Below, in pieces: positions 1-8,567 of a stretch of 64,000 nucleotides of DNA. The notes under the pieces are model-generated. The model had not been told where the DNA came from. It worked only from the letters and a program-made list of their open reading frames with translations, and made no database searches. Made by a program: the position numbers and the translations under genes. The first letter of the stretch is position 1, and the number at the start of each line of letters is the position of its first letter. The stretch is from positions 1-64,000 of the forward strand of contig JANXOF010000060.1 in NCBI GenBank assembly GCA_025353725.1, written 5' to 3'. Source of the stretch: Polyangiaceae bacterium (GTDB lineage Bacteria; Myxococcota_A; Polyangia; Polyangiales; Polyangiaceae).

Positions 1-280
1 CCGACGAGGGCGTCGGACTTTGCTAAAAGCACATTCTCAATGGGCTCCGTTTCCCACTTCGAAACCGCAACGAAGTGATGAAGCTGCTGATTTTCGCCAG
101 GCGCTACGCGCGCCGCGAGGGGCTCCATGCTCTTTCGGTCCCCCGGAGCGATGAGGCCACGGACGTACAGCGGCGCCCAAACGCGGCGCACCTTGTGCTT
201 GAAACCGCATCGAAAGGCGCGAACCAGCGCTCAAACTTTGCTTCCCAGAGGTCCTTCGTCGCAGATACGAGAGCGGTCAC
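1..280 (-). mobile_element. IS701-type transposase, 5' fragment, frameshifted
   Basis: Reverse-strand translation gives an IS701-like transposase N-terminus. From a GTG at 280 it reads KDLWEAKFERWFAPF; after a frame change near 205-215 it continues RRVWAPLYVRGLIAPGDRKS, MEPLAARVAPGENQQLHHFV and VLLAKSDALVG up to the window edge. The order (W-APLYV-GL-PG-RKS-EPMAAR, then LHHFV, then LL-ADALVG) is the usual N-terminal pattern of this family. At least one frameshift means it is inactive. The catalytic part lies outside the window, so the full state of the element cannot be judged. Nothing gene-like is seen between 281 and 463. Confidence 0.75.
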
Positions 281-463
281 GCTGACTTATGAAGCACTGC
301 GATGAACCGATGGGAAGAAAAAATGATGGAGTAGTGCTAGTCGCCCCTCGCTTGCCAGGAAATAGTCGAGTACGCGCGGGGAAGGTTTCGCGCACGCTGT
401 CGTATAGCGAGGAACCCCTTGTCCCCGCCGGATTTTCGGTGGGTTGGAGACCCTGCGTAAACC

Positions 464-1654
464 ATGCGTACTCTTTCTATGTTAGCGTCGTCGTCCTCGC
501 TCGCGCTGCTGGTCGGGTGTGTCACCACGGACTTTAGTGGGCCGGAGGCCACGGGCGAGGTGCGGCAGGCTGACGTTTCTGTCGGCGTTCCCGCTGACGC
601 GCAACCGATTCAACTTCTGTGGGTTGAGACGAACGTGGTCATTGCGGGTGCGTGCGCTGCGGGTCAGCTGCCCGTGCGCGCGAGTTGCACCCGAGGGAAC
701 AGTCAAACTGTCGACCGGGTGACGTCAGACGTGAAACAGTCGATCGGGAGCGACGAGACGTCTGCGAGCGCCAGTCGCACGACCGAAGTGACCCGACTCA
801 AGGACGCCGATTCCGCGATCGTTGCCCTAATGGCAGACGTTCAACGCGGGGAGAATGAACTCGCGACGGCTCAGGCAGCCATCGTTCCAAGCGAAGCCCA
901 GGTGGCTTCGAAGCAAAGCGAGATCGACGCTTTAAGCCGCACCATTTCATCCTACGACACGCAGCTGGCCGAGGTGGATCATCGGCTGCAAGCCAGTCCG
1001 GGCGACCCAGACCTCGTTCGCTTGCGAGGCGCCCTCGACACGGAGCGTCGAGCCTTTGTGACCACCCGGATCGCGCGCGAGTCAGAACTCGCCACGCTGA
1101 CGTCAAGCCTCGCGACTGCGCGGACCGACATTGCAAGGAAGACTGCGGCGCTCGATCAAAAGCGGACCGACGTGCGCCTCCGCTACGACACGCTTTCTCC
1201 AACCTCGCCCGAAACCGATCGCATCGACCAGGTGCTGCAGAACCTCGGTTTGCAGCGGACACGGCTGCCGCGGATGTTCGATATCCTAACGGCGACGGGT
1301 GTTGCGTATCGGTCGGAGCTGCTCGATACGAACGATAAAGCGCTGTTCCGCAGAGTTTTAAATAGCGTAAGTCCGCCAGTCCGCTTCTCGAGTGGCTTTC
1401 TCGAAGTACAAAACAACGGTGAATGGCGTGGCGTTTGCGACGACGGGTTCAACGAGCAGGCCGCGCGCGTGGCATGCCGCATGGTAGGACTGGGATACGT
1501 CAGCGTTTCGGGCGAGGTTAGCGGGCCAGCATCGTATTGGCTCGACGATGTCGTCTGCGGCGGAAACGAGGGGTCGCTATTCGATTGCGCGCACTCGCCC
1601 CTTGGCAATAACAATTGCGGTACGGGAGAACACGTCCGCGTGACCTGTCGGTAG
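464..1654 (+). CDS. Lipoprotein with coiled coil and C-terminal SRCR domain
   Basis: 396 residues. The N-terminus has a lipobox-like end (LALLVGC) consistent with lipoprotein export. Residues about 105-250 are Ala/Glu/Arg-rich and heptad-like, suggesting a coiled-coil stalk. The last ~100 residues match a scavenger receptor cysteine-rich domain: a start like VRFSSGFLEVQNNGEWRGVC, then ARVACRMVGLG, then LDDVVCGGNE, FDCAHSPLGNNNCG and a terminal VTCR, with the paired Cys expected for the fold. SRCR domains are common in animals and rare in bacteria, where they are probably used for surface ligand binding or adhesion. No operon partner overlaps it. The domain call is confident; the biological role is unknown. 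Confidence 0.85.
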   Translation: MRTLSMLASSSSLALLVGCVTTDFSGPEATGEVRQADVSVGVPADAQPIQLLWVETNVVIAGACAAGQLPVRASCTRGNSQTVDRVTSDVKQSIGSDETSASASRTTEVTRLKDADSAIVALMADVQRGENELATAQAAIVPSEAQVASKQSEIDALSRTISSYDTQLAEVDHRLQASPGDPDLVRLRGALDTERRAFVTTRIARESELATLTSSLATARTDIARKTAALDQKRTDVRLRYDTLSPTSPETDRIDQVLQNLGLQRTRLPRMFDILTATGVAYRSELLDTNDKALFRRVLNSVSPPVRFSSGFLEVQNNGEWRGVCDDGFNEQAARVACRMVGLGYVSVSGEVSGPASYWLDDVVCGGNEGSLFDCAHSPLGNNNCGTGEHVRVTCR

Positions 1655-1795
1655 CACGCGGCGCGTCGGGTGAGGCTCACGCTTCGCTCGGCGCGTCAGT
1701 TCTAGAAATCGCGTCCGACGCAAAGGAGTTTCCTTAACGTGCGGTAAATTTCTGTCGGTGACTGTTTGACAGGCCTCCGACTTAGCGAGGTAGTC

Positions 1796-2923
1796 GTGAA
1801 CGAGAAAATCATCAGCGCAGCGCTCAGTCTGCTGCTTATAACCGCGTGTCAACCTGCCACCGAAGACCTCGTCGCTTCGGAGACTTCGGCGTACCGATCC
1901 GGGCCGACGAACGTGTTTCTATCCGCCAAAGGTCTCGGCAATCTTCAGGAGTCCAACGCGTACCTCACCGCCGTCGGGGCCAATCCGCTGACGTACACGC
2001 TTGCGGAGTGGAAGCGTACGAATCTCGGCGCTGCGCCCGTTGTCACTTCGCTCTACCAAAATCTTACCGAACTCGGCTTTTGGCGCGAAATGACGTGCTC
2101 GAGAGGTATCGGCCGCGGCGCTGGCGGGTGCGCCGTGACCAACTGGACGGCCCCGAATGAGCCCGCACGTGGAGTCGCAAACCAAGGTACCGTCGCGATG
2201 ACGCTAAGCCGCGAGGGCGTCGTGCAATTTTACGTTTTTTTGCCGGATGGCAAGATTTCGCCGACAGCCATACTCGATCAGGAGGGGCCAAAGTTTGCGC
2301 CACGTCTTTGCATTGTTTGCCACTCCGGGAATGCCTCGAATCCAGGGGTTAAAACGGACTTTGGGTCTATCTTTCGGGAGTTCGATCCCTCCGCGTTGCG
2401 CGAACCGCCCGGCGTGCCCCGGGCCGAGGCCGAAGCCGAATGGCGAGCTCTCAACCGTGTTGCGCAAGACGCAAATCGTCTCGTACGGGGCGAGGCCGAG
2501 GGAGCACCAGCCGGAACCGATCACGCGCGCGAGTCGCTCATCGACCGCATTAACGTCGTCTACTTATCAGGTACGGAGCCTGTTCCGGACAGTTGGTCCG
2601 CGGATGGTGCGGTCACGGTCAACCTATGGAAAGGCCTCGTGGCCCCGTACTGCATGGCTTGCCACCGGCACAATGCGCTCGATTTTCGACTCTATCCTCG
2701 ATTTCAGTTCCTCAAGAGACAGGCAAACTTAGCCAAGTATCTCCCGTTTGGCCCGCCCTCGGACACGCAGGCGATGCCCCAAGCTGCGCGGTCTTTTGAC
2801 CTACTCTCACGCGACACGGTGGCGAAGGCCGCCGTCGACGCATGGTTGCGTGGGCCCGCGTGCGTTGCCGGACAGCCGTGTTCTCTTTCGCAGCTCGCAG
2901 AAAGCGGGCTTACCCGACGGTAA
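1796..2923 (+). CDS. Lipoprotein c-type cytochrome with two CxxCH haem sites
   Basis: A GTG start at 1796 is preferred: it has a GCGAGG-like ribosome site 6-7 bases upstream and gives a short signal ending LLLITAC (lipidated Cys18). An upstream ATG at 1766 is in frame but would bury the signal. The ~375-residue product has two haem-binding motifs, CIVCH (172-176) and CMACH (286-290), so it is probably a periplasmic-facing dihaem electron carrier. The middle region is not recognisable as a named family. Its 3' end overlaps the convergent Rieske gene by 14 bp. A second, broken cytochrome gene lies 2.5 kb downstream on the same strand. Confidence 0.8.
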   Translation: MNEKIISAALSLLLITACQPATEDLVASETSAYRSGPTNVFLSAKGLGNLQESNAYLTAVGANPLTYTLAEWKRTNLGAAPVVTSLYQNLTELGFWREMTCSRGIGRGAGGCAVTNWTAPNEPARGVANQGTVAMTLSREGVVQFYVFLPDGKISPTAILDQEGPKFAPRLCIVCHSGNASNPGVKTDFGSIFREFDPSALREPPGVPRAEAEAEWRALNRVAQDANRLVRGEAEGAPAGTDHARESLIDRINVVYLSGTEPVPDSWSADGAVTVNLWKGLVAPYCMACHRHNALDFRLYPRFQFLKRQANLAKYLPFGPPSDTQAMPQAARSFDLLSRDTVAKAAVDAWLRGPACVAGQPCSLSQLAESGLTRR

Positions 2924-3266
2924 GGACGAAGTCGTCGTACACGACAACCTCATCGCCCTCGACACGTGCGCGGTATGTGCGCTGGTCGCCGCATAGTCCT
3001 TTTGGGCGGAGCAGCTTCCCGCTTTTGAGGTCGAACACGTAGCCGTGCATCGGGCATACGACGCAGCTGGCTTCGAGCCATCCCTCGGCGAGGCTCGCGC
3101 CAGCGTGATTGCATGCGTCTTCAATCGCGAAGGCCACGCCGTCGACCCACGCCACCAGAATGTCGAACGGAGGGTACGGAACGCGGACCGAACCGCCCGC
3201 TTTGACGGCTTCGACCTTCACGCGGGCTACGATTTTACCCTCGTGGGCGTCCAACGTAGGTGTCAA
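2910..3266 (-). CDS. Rieske-type [2Fe-2S] ferredoxin
   Basis: Small (~118 residues) soluble Rieske protein: C52-N-H54 in ACNHAGASLAEGW and C71-P-M-H74 in CVVCPMHGYVFDL are the two Cys and two His cluster ligands, followed by the usual GK-L-P turn. No membrane segment or catalytic domain, so it resembles the free ferredoxins that feed oxygenases or a NirD-like subunit. The likely start is TTG at 3266, which overlaps the stop of the upstream LON-domain gene as TTGA; the open frame continues to 3413 but only as low-complexity Arg-rich shadow. Last gene of the folE-SDR-LON-Rieske operon. Its redox partner is unknown. Confidence 0.9.
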   Translation of the reverse strand: MTPTLDAHEGKIVARVKVEAVKAGGSVRVPYPPFDILVAWVDGVAFAIEDACNHAGASLAEGWLEASCVVCPMHGYVFDLKSGKLLRPKGLCGDQRTYRARVEGDEVVVYDDFVLTVG

Positions 3267-3955
3267 TTCAAGACCCTGTCTCCGGCGGGGCGCATAATCG
3301 CGGCGTGCTGGAGCGCGAGCTGAGCGAGGACCATCTCCACGCGGGCGCGCGGGTCGAGTTCGTCGAGAATTGCCTGTCGGGCCGCGGCGTCGACCACGAG
3401 CTGAAAGGCACAAAGATCGGCGACCTGGGCGGCGTCGGTCGCTTGTGGCACGTCGAAAGTAAACTGCGGATCGTGCTTCCTTACCTCGGACGCAAACATG
3501 CTCGCCGTCGCGAGCAGTGCCGTGCGATCGTGCGCGGGCACCGTTGCGGGGAGGTCTTCCAGGATCGTCGCGCGCGCCATACGAAACGGGCGTGACGGCT
3601 CCGGGTCGAGCTCGTCGAGTTGGAGTCGCGCTTGGCCAAGGAGCACGATGTTCGAGCGACCGTCGGCTAGCGCCTGATGCTGGACGACGACCGCGCCGCC
3701 ACCTACCGCGGCGATCCGCGGCCGACCGTGCCGGTCTTCGCCCCCAATAAGGTGGGCGACCGCCAAGGCTCGGTGTGTCGCCAAACAGTGGTCGAGCATG
3801 AGGCGGTAGCGCGGTTCGAAAATGTGAAGAGGGAGGACCGCGTCCGGAAAGAGCACCACCTGCGGAAGCGGAAACACGGGGATAGCCCCGAGAGCTCCTT
3901 CGAGACTCGCGCGCGGGGGAAGTTTAGAGAGGGAGTCGCTTCGACGTTCACTCAT
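3263..3955 (-). CDS. LON substrate-binding (N-terminal) domain protein
   Basis: 230 residues. Residues about 20-215 form a stand-alone LON N-terminal domain, recognised from VFPLPQVVLFPDAVLPLHIF and EPRYRLML. There is no AAA+ or protease module, so it is not the Lon protease; such free domains bind peptides or other ligands but few have defined roles. The start ATG (3955) overlaps the SDR stop as ATGA, and its stop overlaps the Rieske start, so translation of all three is probably coupled. Function within the pterin-related operon is unknown. Confidence 0.88.
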   Translation of the reverse strand: MSERRSDSLSKLPPRASLEGALGAIPVFPLPQVVLFPDAVLPLHIFEPRYRLMLDHCLATHRALAVAHLIGGEDRHGRPRIAAVGGGAVVVQHQALADGRSNIVLLGQARLQLDELDPEPSRPFRMARATILEDLPATVPAHDRTALLATASMFASEVRKHDPQFTFDVPQATDAAQVADLCAFQLVVDAAARQAILDELDPRARVEMVLAQLALQHAAIMRPAGDRVLN

Positions 3956-4632
3956 GGTCCGAAAACTTCCACGCTGCTTGCGTTCATGGCCATGGGCGCG
4001 TCGAGCGCGAGGAATGTCACGATCTTCGCGACATCCTCAGGCTGCATCGCGGCTGTGAAGTCGCCTCCCTTCAGCATATCCGTTGCGACGGCGCCGGGCA
4101 TCACGCACATCGCCTGAAGCCCCGAACCACGAAGCTCCTCCGCGAGCGATTTGACGAAACCTACCGTTCCCCACTTGGCCGCGCAGTACGCGCTTTGGCG
4201 TGCCGTTCCGAGCGTAGAGGAGATGCTGCCAATCGCCACGAAGCGGCCGCGCTTCAACTCGAGCATGCGGGGAAGAAACGCTCGCGTGACTAGAAATGTA
4301 CCTTTAAGATTCACGTCGACGACATCGTCCCATTGCTCCTCCGTCATCGACGCAATCGACGCACGGTGGACAACGCCCGCGTTCGAGACCACAACGCTCG
4401 GCACGCCGAATTCGGCGAAGACGCGCGCGGACGCGTCTGCGACCGCCTTCGAGTTCGCGACATCGCAGGACAGTGCGAGCACTTTTTGGCCCGTGCCAAC
4501 GACCTCCGCGGCCGCCGCAGCAAGCGACCCCGTGGACCGTCCAAGCAGCACGATATCGCACCCTCGACGTGCAAGGTCCAAAGCTATCGCTCGGCCAATC
4601 CCGCGGCCGCCGCCGGTGACTACGGCGATCAT
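3952..4632 (-). CDS. Short-chain dehydrogenase/reductase
   Basis: 226 residues, a classical SDR: nucleotide-binding TGGGRGIG (6-13), NAG (85-87), catalytic Ser in the VAIGSISS strand, and YCAAK (Tyr149, Lys153). The length fits a minimal single-domain NAD(P)H reductase such as FabG, sepiapterin reductase or pteridine reductase. It starts inside the folE stop codon (ATGA overlap). That context makes a pterin or dihydropterin carbonyl substrate attractive, but the sequence alone cannot separate this from 3-oxoacyl reductases. Confidence 0.9.
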   Translation of the reverse strand: MIAVVTGGGRGIGRAIALDLARRGCDIVLLGRSTGSLAAAAAEVVGTGQKVLALSCDVANSKAVADASARVFAEFGVPSVVVSNAGVVHRASIASMTEEQWDDVVDVNLKGTFLVTRAFLPRMLELKRGRFVAIGSISSTLGTARQSAYCAAKWGTVGFVKSLAEELRGSGLQAMCVMPGAVATDMLKGGDFTAAMQPEDVAKIVTFLALDAPMAMNASSVEVFGP

Positions 4633-5204
4633 CGGCCCACTCCAAGCGCTTCATACGCGCGGGCAAGGTTCGCGTCCGTCGAGGCGCCGCGGAGCGCGAC
4701 GGTCTCTACGCGCGTCCCGATGGCACGCTCTCCGCGCGCGACCATGCAGTCATGAGAGAGGATAAGACGACAGCCGACCCACGCGGGCTGCAAGACATGT
4801 TCAAGGTCCGACACGACGGCTTCACCCAAGTGTTCCTGAAGTGTCAACCGACGAGCATGCGCGGCAACGAGCGACGCTATCGTTCCGAGTCCGATGAGAT
4901 GCGAGCGGGTGAGCATCGCGACCGTGGCCGTTCCGCGCGCGGGCAGGAGGTGATGCGGACACATCGTCGTGACTGCGATGTCGCGCACCACCACGAGGTT
5001 GCTCGACCCCGGCGCACTCGCGATCGCATTCGCGGTCAGAAGCGCACGCGTGTCCACGGCGTACCCTGCGCACAACTCGTCAGCGTAGGCGTCAGCCACA
5101 CGCGCGGCGGTTCCGATAAGGTCTGGCTCAGTGTCGGGATTTCTCCCGAGCGCCCGTAGAAACGAATCGATCGCGTTCGCGGCGGCAGTGCGGTCGACAC
5201 CCAT
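4629..5204 (-). CDS. folE: GTP cyclohydrolase I
   Basis: 191 residues. Converts GTP to 7,8-dihydroneopterin triphosphate, the first step to tetrahydrofolate, tetrahydrobiopterin and queuosine. The zinc ligands are visible as Cys82 and His85 in MCPHHLLP and Cys153 in SHDCMVARGER; EHL and the RG near the end also fit the family. ATG 5204 is chosen because the upstream extension to 5405 is Arg/Pro-rich and unlike any folE. It is slightly short at the N-terminus, as in many bacterial enzymes. First gene of a four-gene overlapping operon; the 266 bases upstream (5205-5470) are the shared divergent promoter region with the broken cytochrome gene. Confidence 0.93.
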   Translation of the reverse strand: MGVDRTAAANAIDSFLRALGRNPDTEPDLIGTAARVADAYADELCAGYAVDTRALLTANAIASAPGSSNLVVVRDIAVTTMCPHHLLPARGTATVAMLTRSHLIGLGTIASLVAAHARRLTLQEHLGEAVVSDLEHVLQPAWVGCRLILSHDCMVARGERAIGTRVETVALRGASTDANLARAYEALGVGR

Positions 5205-5470
5205 CGAGGCGCAGTCTACCGTGCCGCGCGCCGGAGGAGCGGGCGGAGTCGCACAGACAGAACGGGTGGATCTACGTTCCCCCCGGCGAGCGCGCGACCG
5301 AAGCGCCAACGGCGACCTCGCGCACCTGCGAGGATAGCTGGGCTTGGGGCTAAAGCCCTCAAGTACTCGCGCTTTACCCTCACATACGCGATGCACCGCT
5401 CGCATCGTTCAGGTAGCACGCGACCTGCTCCTACCTAGCAACACCTACACTTCAACACGGGGCACCCCAC

Positions 5471-7024
5471 ATGCCACTTTCTACGCCGTTGCGGTTTCTC
5501 CGTCGTGCTCGCCTCCTCGCGCGGCGAAAGCAATTGCGCTCTCGGACCTTCGCCGGAGTGCTCTCGGTAGCGATCGCCGCGGCAGGCTTAGGGGCCTGCG
5601 AAAACCAGGACGCCGGCACGAGCGCACACGTCGACGACCTTCGCCAAATCCCGGCGGAGACACTAACCTTCCTTCTCGAAGGTAGTTATGTCGGGATGGG
5701 GCTTCCAGTAAGTCCGATTCAAGCCGTGGACAGAGCACGGGGGGCCGCCGCTGTTCGGTACCTTCACCAATGCCGTTTTGGAGATGTGGTTTCCGCTCGC
5801 TAGAACGCACCTCTACGACGGCGTCGGGCTTATCGGCGTAGAACGCACAGGTGACAAAGCGAACCTAAATTACGCATGTTCAGTACTTAATACACCACGC
5901 GTAAACAAAGTATTCAACTTCAACTGCTTTTACTGTCACGCAGAGACCGTGGGCGGAAAAGCATATCTAGGTCTCGGCAATACCACGCGCGACTTTACGG
6001 GAGATGTTCGCAACGTTTGCGACACAGTCCGCGCGGGAGCAAATCTCTTTGGTACACCGGGCGAGAAGGAAGAAGCGTCGATTCTTCAGCACCGATTTGC
6101 AATCGCCTCCGACTACATGAAGTCGAGCACCGTCGGCGCGAACCCCTCCATGACCTACGTTTACGCACTCATGGCACATCGAGACCCGGCAACGTTGAAG
6201 TGGACCGACAACCGCCTTCTCGAGATGCCTACGGCACCTCCGTTACCCGTAGCCGTCCCGCCGTGGTGGCAAATGAGAAAACGCAAAACTCTTTTCGCGA
6301 ACGGCGAACTTCCCTTGCACTGGAGTTTCATGACACTCGCAACGCTCATGGGCCAGGAGTCGCCCGAACAGTATGCTCAGAGCGCGGAGGGCTTTAAAAA
6401 GGTAAAAGCCTTCGTCGAGACGCTTCCGCCGCCAGAGTACCCGCAAGCGGTCAACGCCTCGCTCGCGGGCCAAGGCAAAGCCGTTTTCGAGACGACTTGC
6501 TCAACATGCCACGGAACCTACGGATCCGGCGGAACGTACCCTGAGCGAGTCATTCCTTTTAGCGAGATAGGTACCGATCGCGCCTTAGGAGACCAACAGA
6601 CAAAACTGGACGAGCGCTTCGTCGGCTAGCTCGCCGCCTCTCCCTATTCTGACAAAGGCCCTGCGACCCCTGATGGCATACCGTTCAAAGACTTAAAAAA
6701 GGTTACATCGCGCCGCCGTTGGATGGCATCTGGGCATCTGCGCCGTATTTCCACAACGACTGTGCGCCAAATCTCGAAGTCGCCCTCGACTCTTCAAAGA
6801 GACCAAAATTCTGGCGCCGGAGCTTCGACCCCAAGGACTACGACGTCCAAGCGCCGGGCTGGAAGTTCGAGTCTCTTTCGGAAGGAAAGCGAGGCGACAT
6901 CTTTCGCGATCGCTATATCTACGATACCAGCGTCAATGGCTACGGCTGTAGCGGGCATACCTAGGGCGACAACCTTTCGCCGAGCGAAAGAAGTGCCGTC
7001 ATCGAATACCTCAAAACGCTTTGA
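5471..7024 (+). pseudogene. Di-haem c-type cytochrome gene, broken
   Basis: One continuous cytochrome-like protein can be read only by changing frames. The first part (5471 to about 5735) is a signal/lipoprotein N-terminus ending GLGAC. The frame then shifts to PWTEHGGPPLFGTFTNAVLE and carries haem motifs CFYCH and CSTCH. A TAG stands at 6627-6629. The frame shifts again in a run of six A near 6694-6700 into GYIAPPLDGIWASAPYFHN. A second TAG at 6961-6963 interrupts HT-stop-GDNLSPSERSAVIEYLKTL, and the natural stop is at 7022. Two frameshifts and two nonsense codons make inactivity very likely; PPLDGIWASAPYFHN is typical of large di-haem cytochrome/peroxidase-like proteins. Confidence 0.85.
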
Positions 7025-7056
7025 ACGCCGCCCCTCGGGACTCCACGGCACGCGGG

Positions 7057-8232
7057 CTACGTGCGCATCGTCTCGAGCGGGTCGGTGGTCGCGGCTCGCC
7101 ACGCCGGCACAATGCTAAGCAACGCGAACGGCCCCATGACCGAGAGCGATATCGCGAGTAGCTGCGCGACATCGACCGCGGGCGTCAACGGAGCGCGCGG
7201 GTACAGCACGCTCCAGCCTACCAGCGCCGGGCGCAATCCTGGGGCTCCGAGCCAAAAAATCCAGGCGTATCCAAGCAAAAGACCCAGCGCTGTCGCGCTT
7301 GCCCCCACAAGCAAGGATTCGAAAAGCTTCGCCCAAAGGACCTCCGAAGTCGACCAGCCAATGGCCTTCAAAACAGCGATCTCTCTGCGCTCGTCAGGCC
7401 CAAGTCCACTCGCGCGGTCCCACGCAAGCACGAGCAGCGCAAGGATGGCGGGAATGGCCGCACCGAGAACGAACCCCGCGCGGCGCCCGTACGAGAGGTG
7501 ATGCACGCGCGCGAGCAAATCGCGCTCGATGACCCGCGCGCCGGGCAAGCGCTCGGTGATGGTTCGCGCGACAACTCTGGTTTCCTTTGGATTCGACAGC
7601 GTTACGGCAAGGTCTGTCGCCTCGCCGGAAGGTAAGGCGAGCAGCGCCCGCGCGTCGCTTTCGTCGCAAAGAATAACGTCCGCCGTGTAAAGGTCGAGTG
7701 ACGACCGAAAGGTTCCGACGAGTTTGAGCGCGTGAGCCTCGGGGTTCGAGGTGGGTAGCCCGAGTTCGTCGCCGGGTCGCATGCCAAGAAATCGCGCGAG
7801 CTCTGCCCCCACGATCATCTCGTGCGCGTCTTTGCCTTGAGCGATATCTCGCCCCTCCGCGAGGACGCCGTTCGCGACCGACAGCGGAGACGCGGGGAGC
7901 GAGGTGCCGACCACGGTCACGTTGCCCTGCAGAGAAGGCAAAAAGATATATCCCCACACGCGCGCCGTGACCGCGCGCACGGACGGAATGTCCTGGAGTT
8001 TCGACGCCTCATCAAAGCGAATAAGCGACGGCCTCCCGCCCACGAGCTTCTGCACAACGATGTCAGAATGAGCCTCGCGCGCGCGTTCGGCCTCGGCACG
8101 CAACGACTCCGTGAGAAAGACGACCGCCGCGAGCAGCGCCACCGCGAACACGAGCCCGCCACCAAGCGCGAACGCGCGCGCCTTTCGACGCGCAACCGCA
8201 CGCAGGGCAAACGCGAGAATGGACATTTTCAT
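7057..8232 (-). CDS. FtsX/MacB-type ABC transporter permease
   Basis: 391 residues. One N-terminal membrane helix (about 22-42), a large periplasmic domain (about 45-255), then three helices near 258-278, 305-330 and 358-380, the MacB/FtsX/LolCE layout. The C-terminal pattern (EIAVLKAIGWS, then PAWRAATTDPLETMRT) is characteristic. These permeases work with an ABC ATPase to move or extract lipoproteins or peptides mechanically. Its start overlaps the upstream small gene (ATGA), placing it last in an operon with MlaE. No ATPase gene lies in this operon, so it must be encoded elsewhere or lost. Confidence 0.9.
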   Translation of the reverse strand: MKMSILAFALRAVARRKARAFALGGGLVFAVALLAAVVFLTESLRAEAERAREAHSDIVVQKLVGGRPSLIRFDEASKLQDIPSVRAVTARVWGYIFLPSLQGNVTVVGTSLPASPLSVANGVLAEGRDIAQGKDAHEMIVGAELARFLGMRPGDELGLPTSNPEAHALKLVGTFRSSLDLYTADVILCDESDARALLALPSGEATDLAVTLSNPKETRVVARTITERLPGARVIERDLLARVHHLSYGRRAGFVLGAAIPAILALLVLAWDRASGLGPDERREIAVLKAIGWSTSEVLWAKLFESLLVGASATALGLLLGYAWIFWLGAPGLRPALVGWSVLYPRAPLTPAVDVAQLLAISLSVMGPFALLSIVPAWRAATTDPLETMRT

Positions 8233-8567
8233 CGGCCTCGGCCCTCAGTTTTGTAACCCATCGAGGGCTCCGCCCACACGTCAACCGGAGGGGCCATTGC
8301 CGCGCCGGCCGGGTCGGGATCAGGACTTGCCGGACCATCGGCGAAAGCTGCGCCCGGCTCCTCGAGCGAAACGGAGCGCAGCCACCGCGCGCCGCCGGAA
8401 AGGGCAAGATCGCTCGTAGGGAGACGACGCGCGACCGCGTCAATCGCCGGCTGCTCTTCGAGCTTCGCCGCACGGCGCGCATGAGCGTCGTACGCGAGCG
8501 GTGGGAGCACGATGACTGGGCTCAGGACCAACGCCAGGGCTAGCCACGCCACGTGCGTAGACGTCAT
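8229..8567 (-). CDS. Small signal-anchored protein of unknown function
   Basis: 112 residues with an N-terminal hydrophobic segment (about 6-25) and an acidic, Pro/Ala-rich remainder with no recognisable domain. It overlaps both neighbours by 4 bp (MlaE stop/start upstream, FtsX-type permease downstream), so it is almost certainly translated. The context suggests an accessory subunit at the inner membrane that faces the periplasm. No homologue family recognised. Confidence 0.65.
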   Translation of the reverse strand: MTSTHVAWLALALVLSPVIVLPPLAYDAHARRAAKLEEQPAIDAVARRLPTSDLALSGGARWLRSVSLEEPGAAFADGPASPDPDPAGAAMAPPVDVWAEPSMGYKTEGRGR

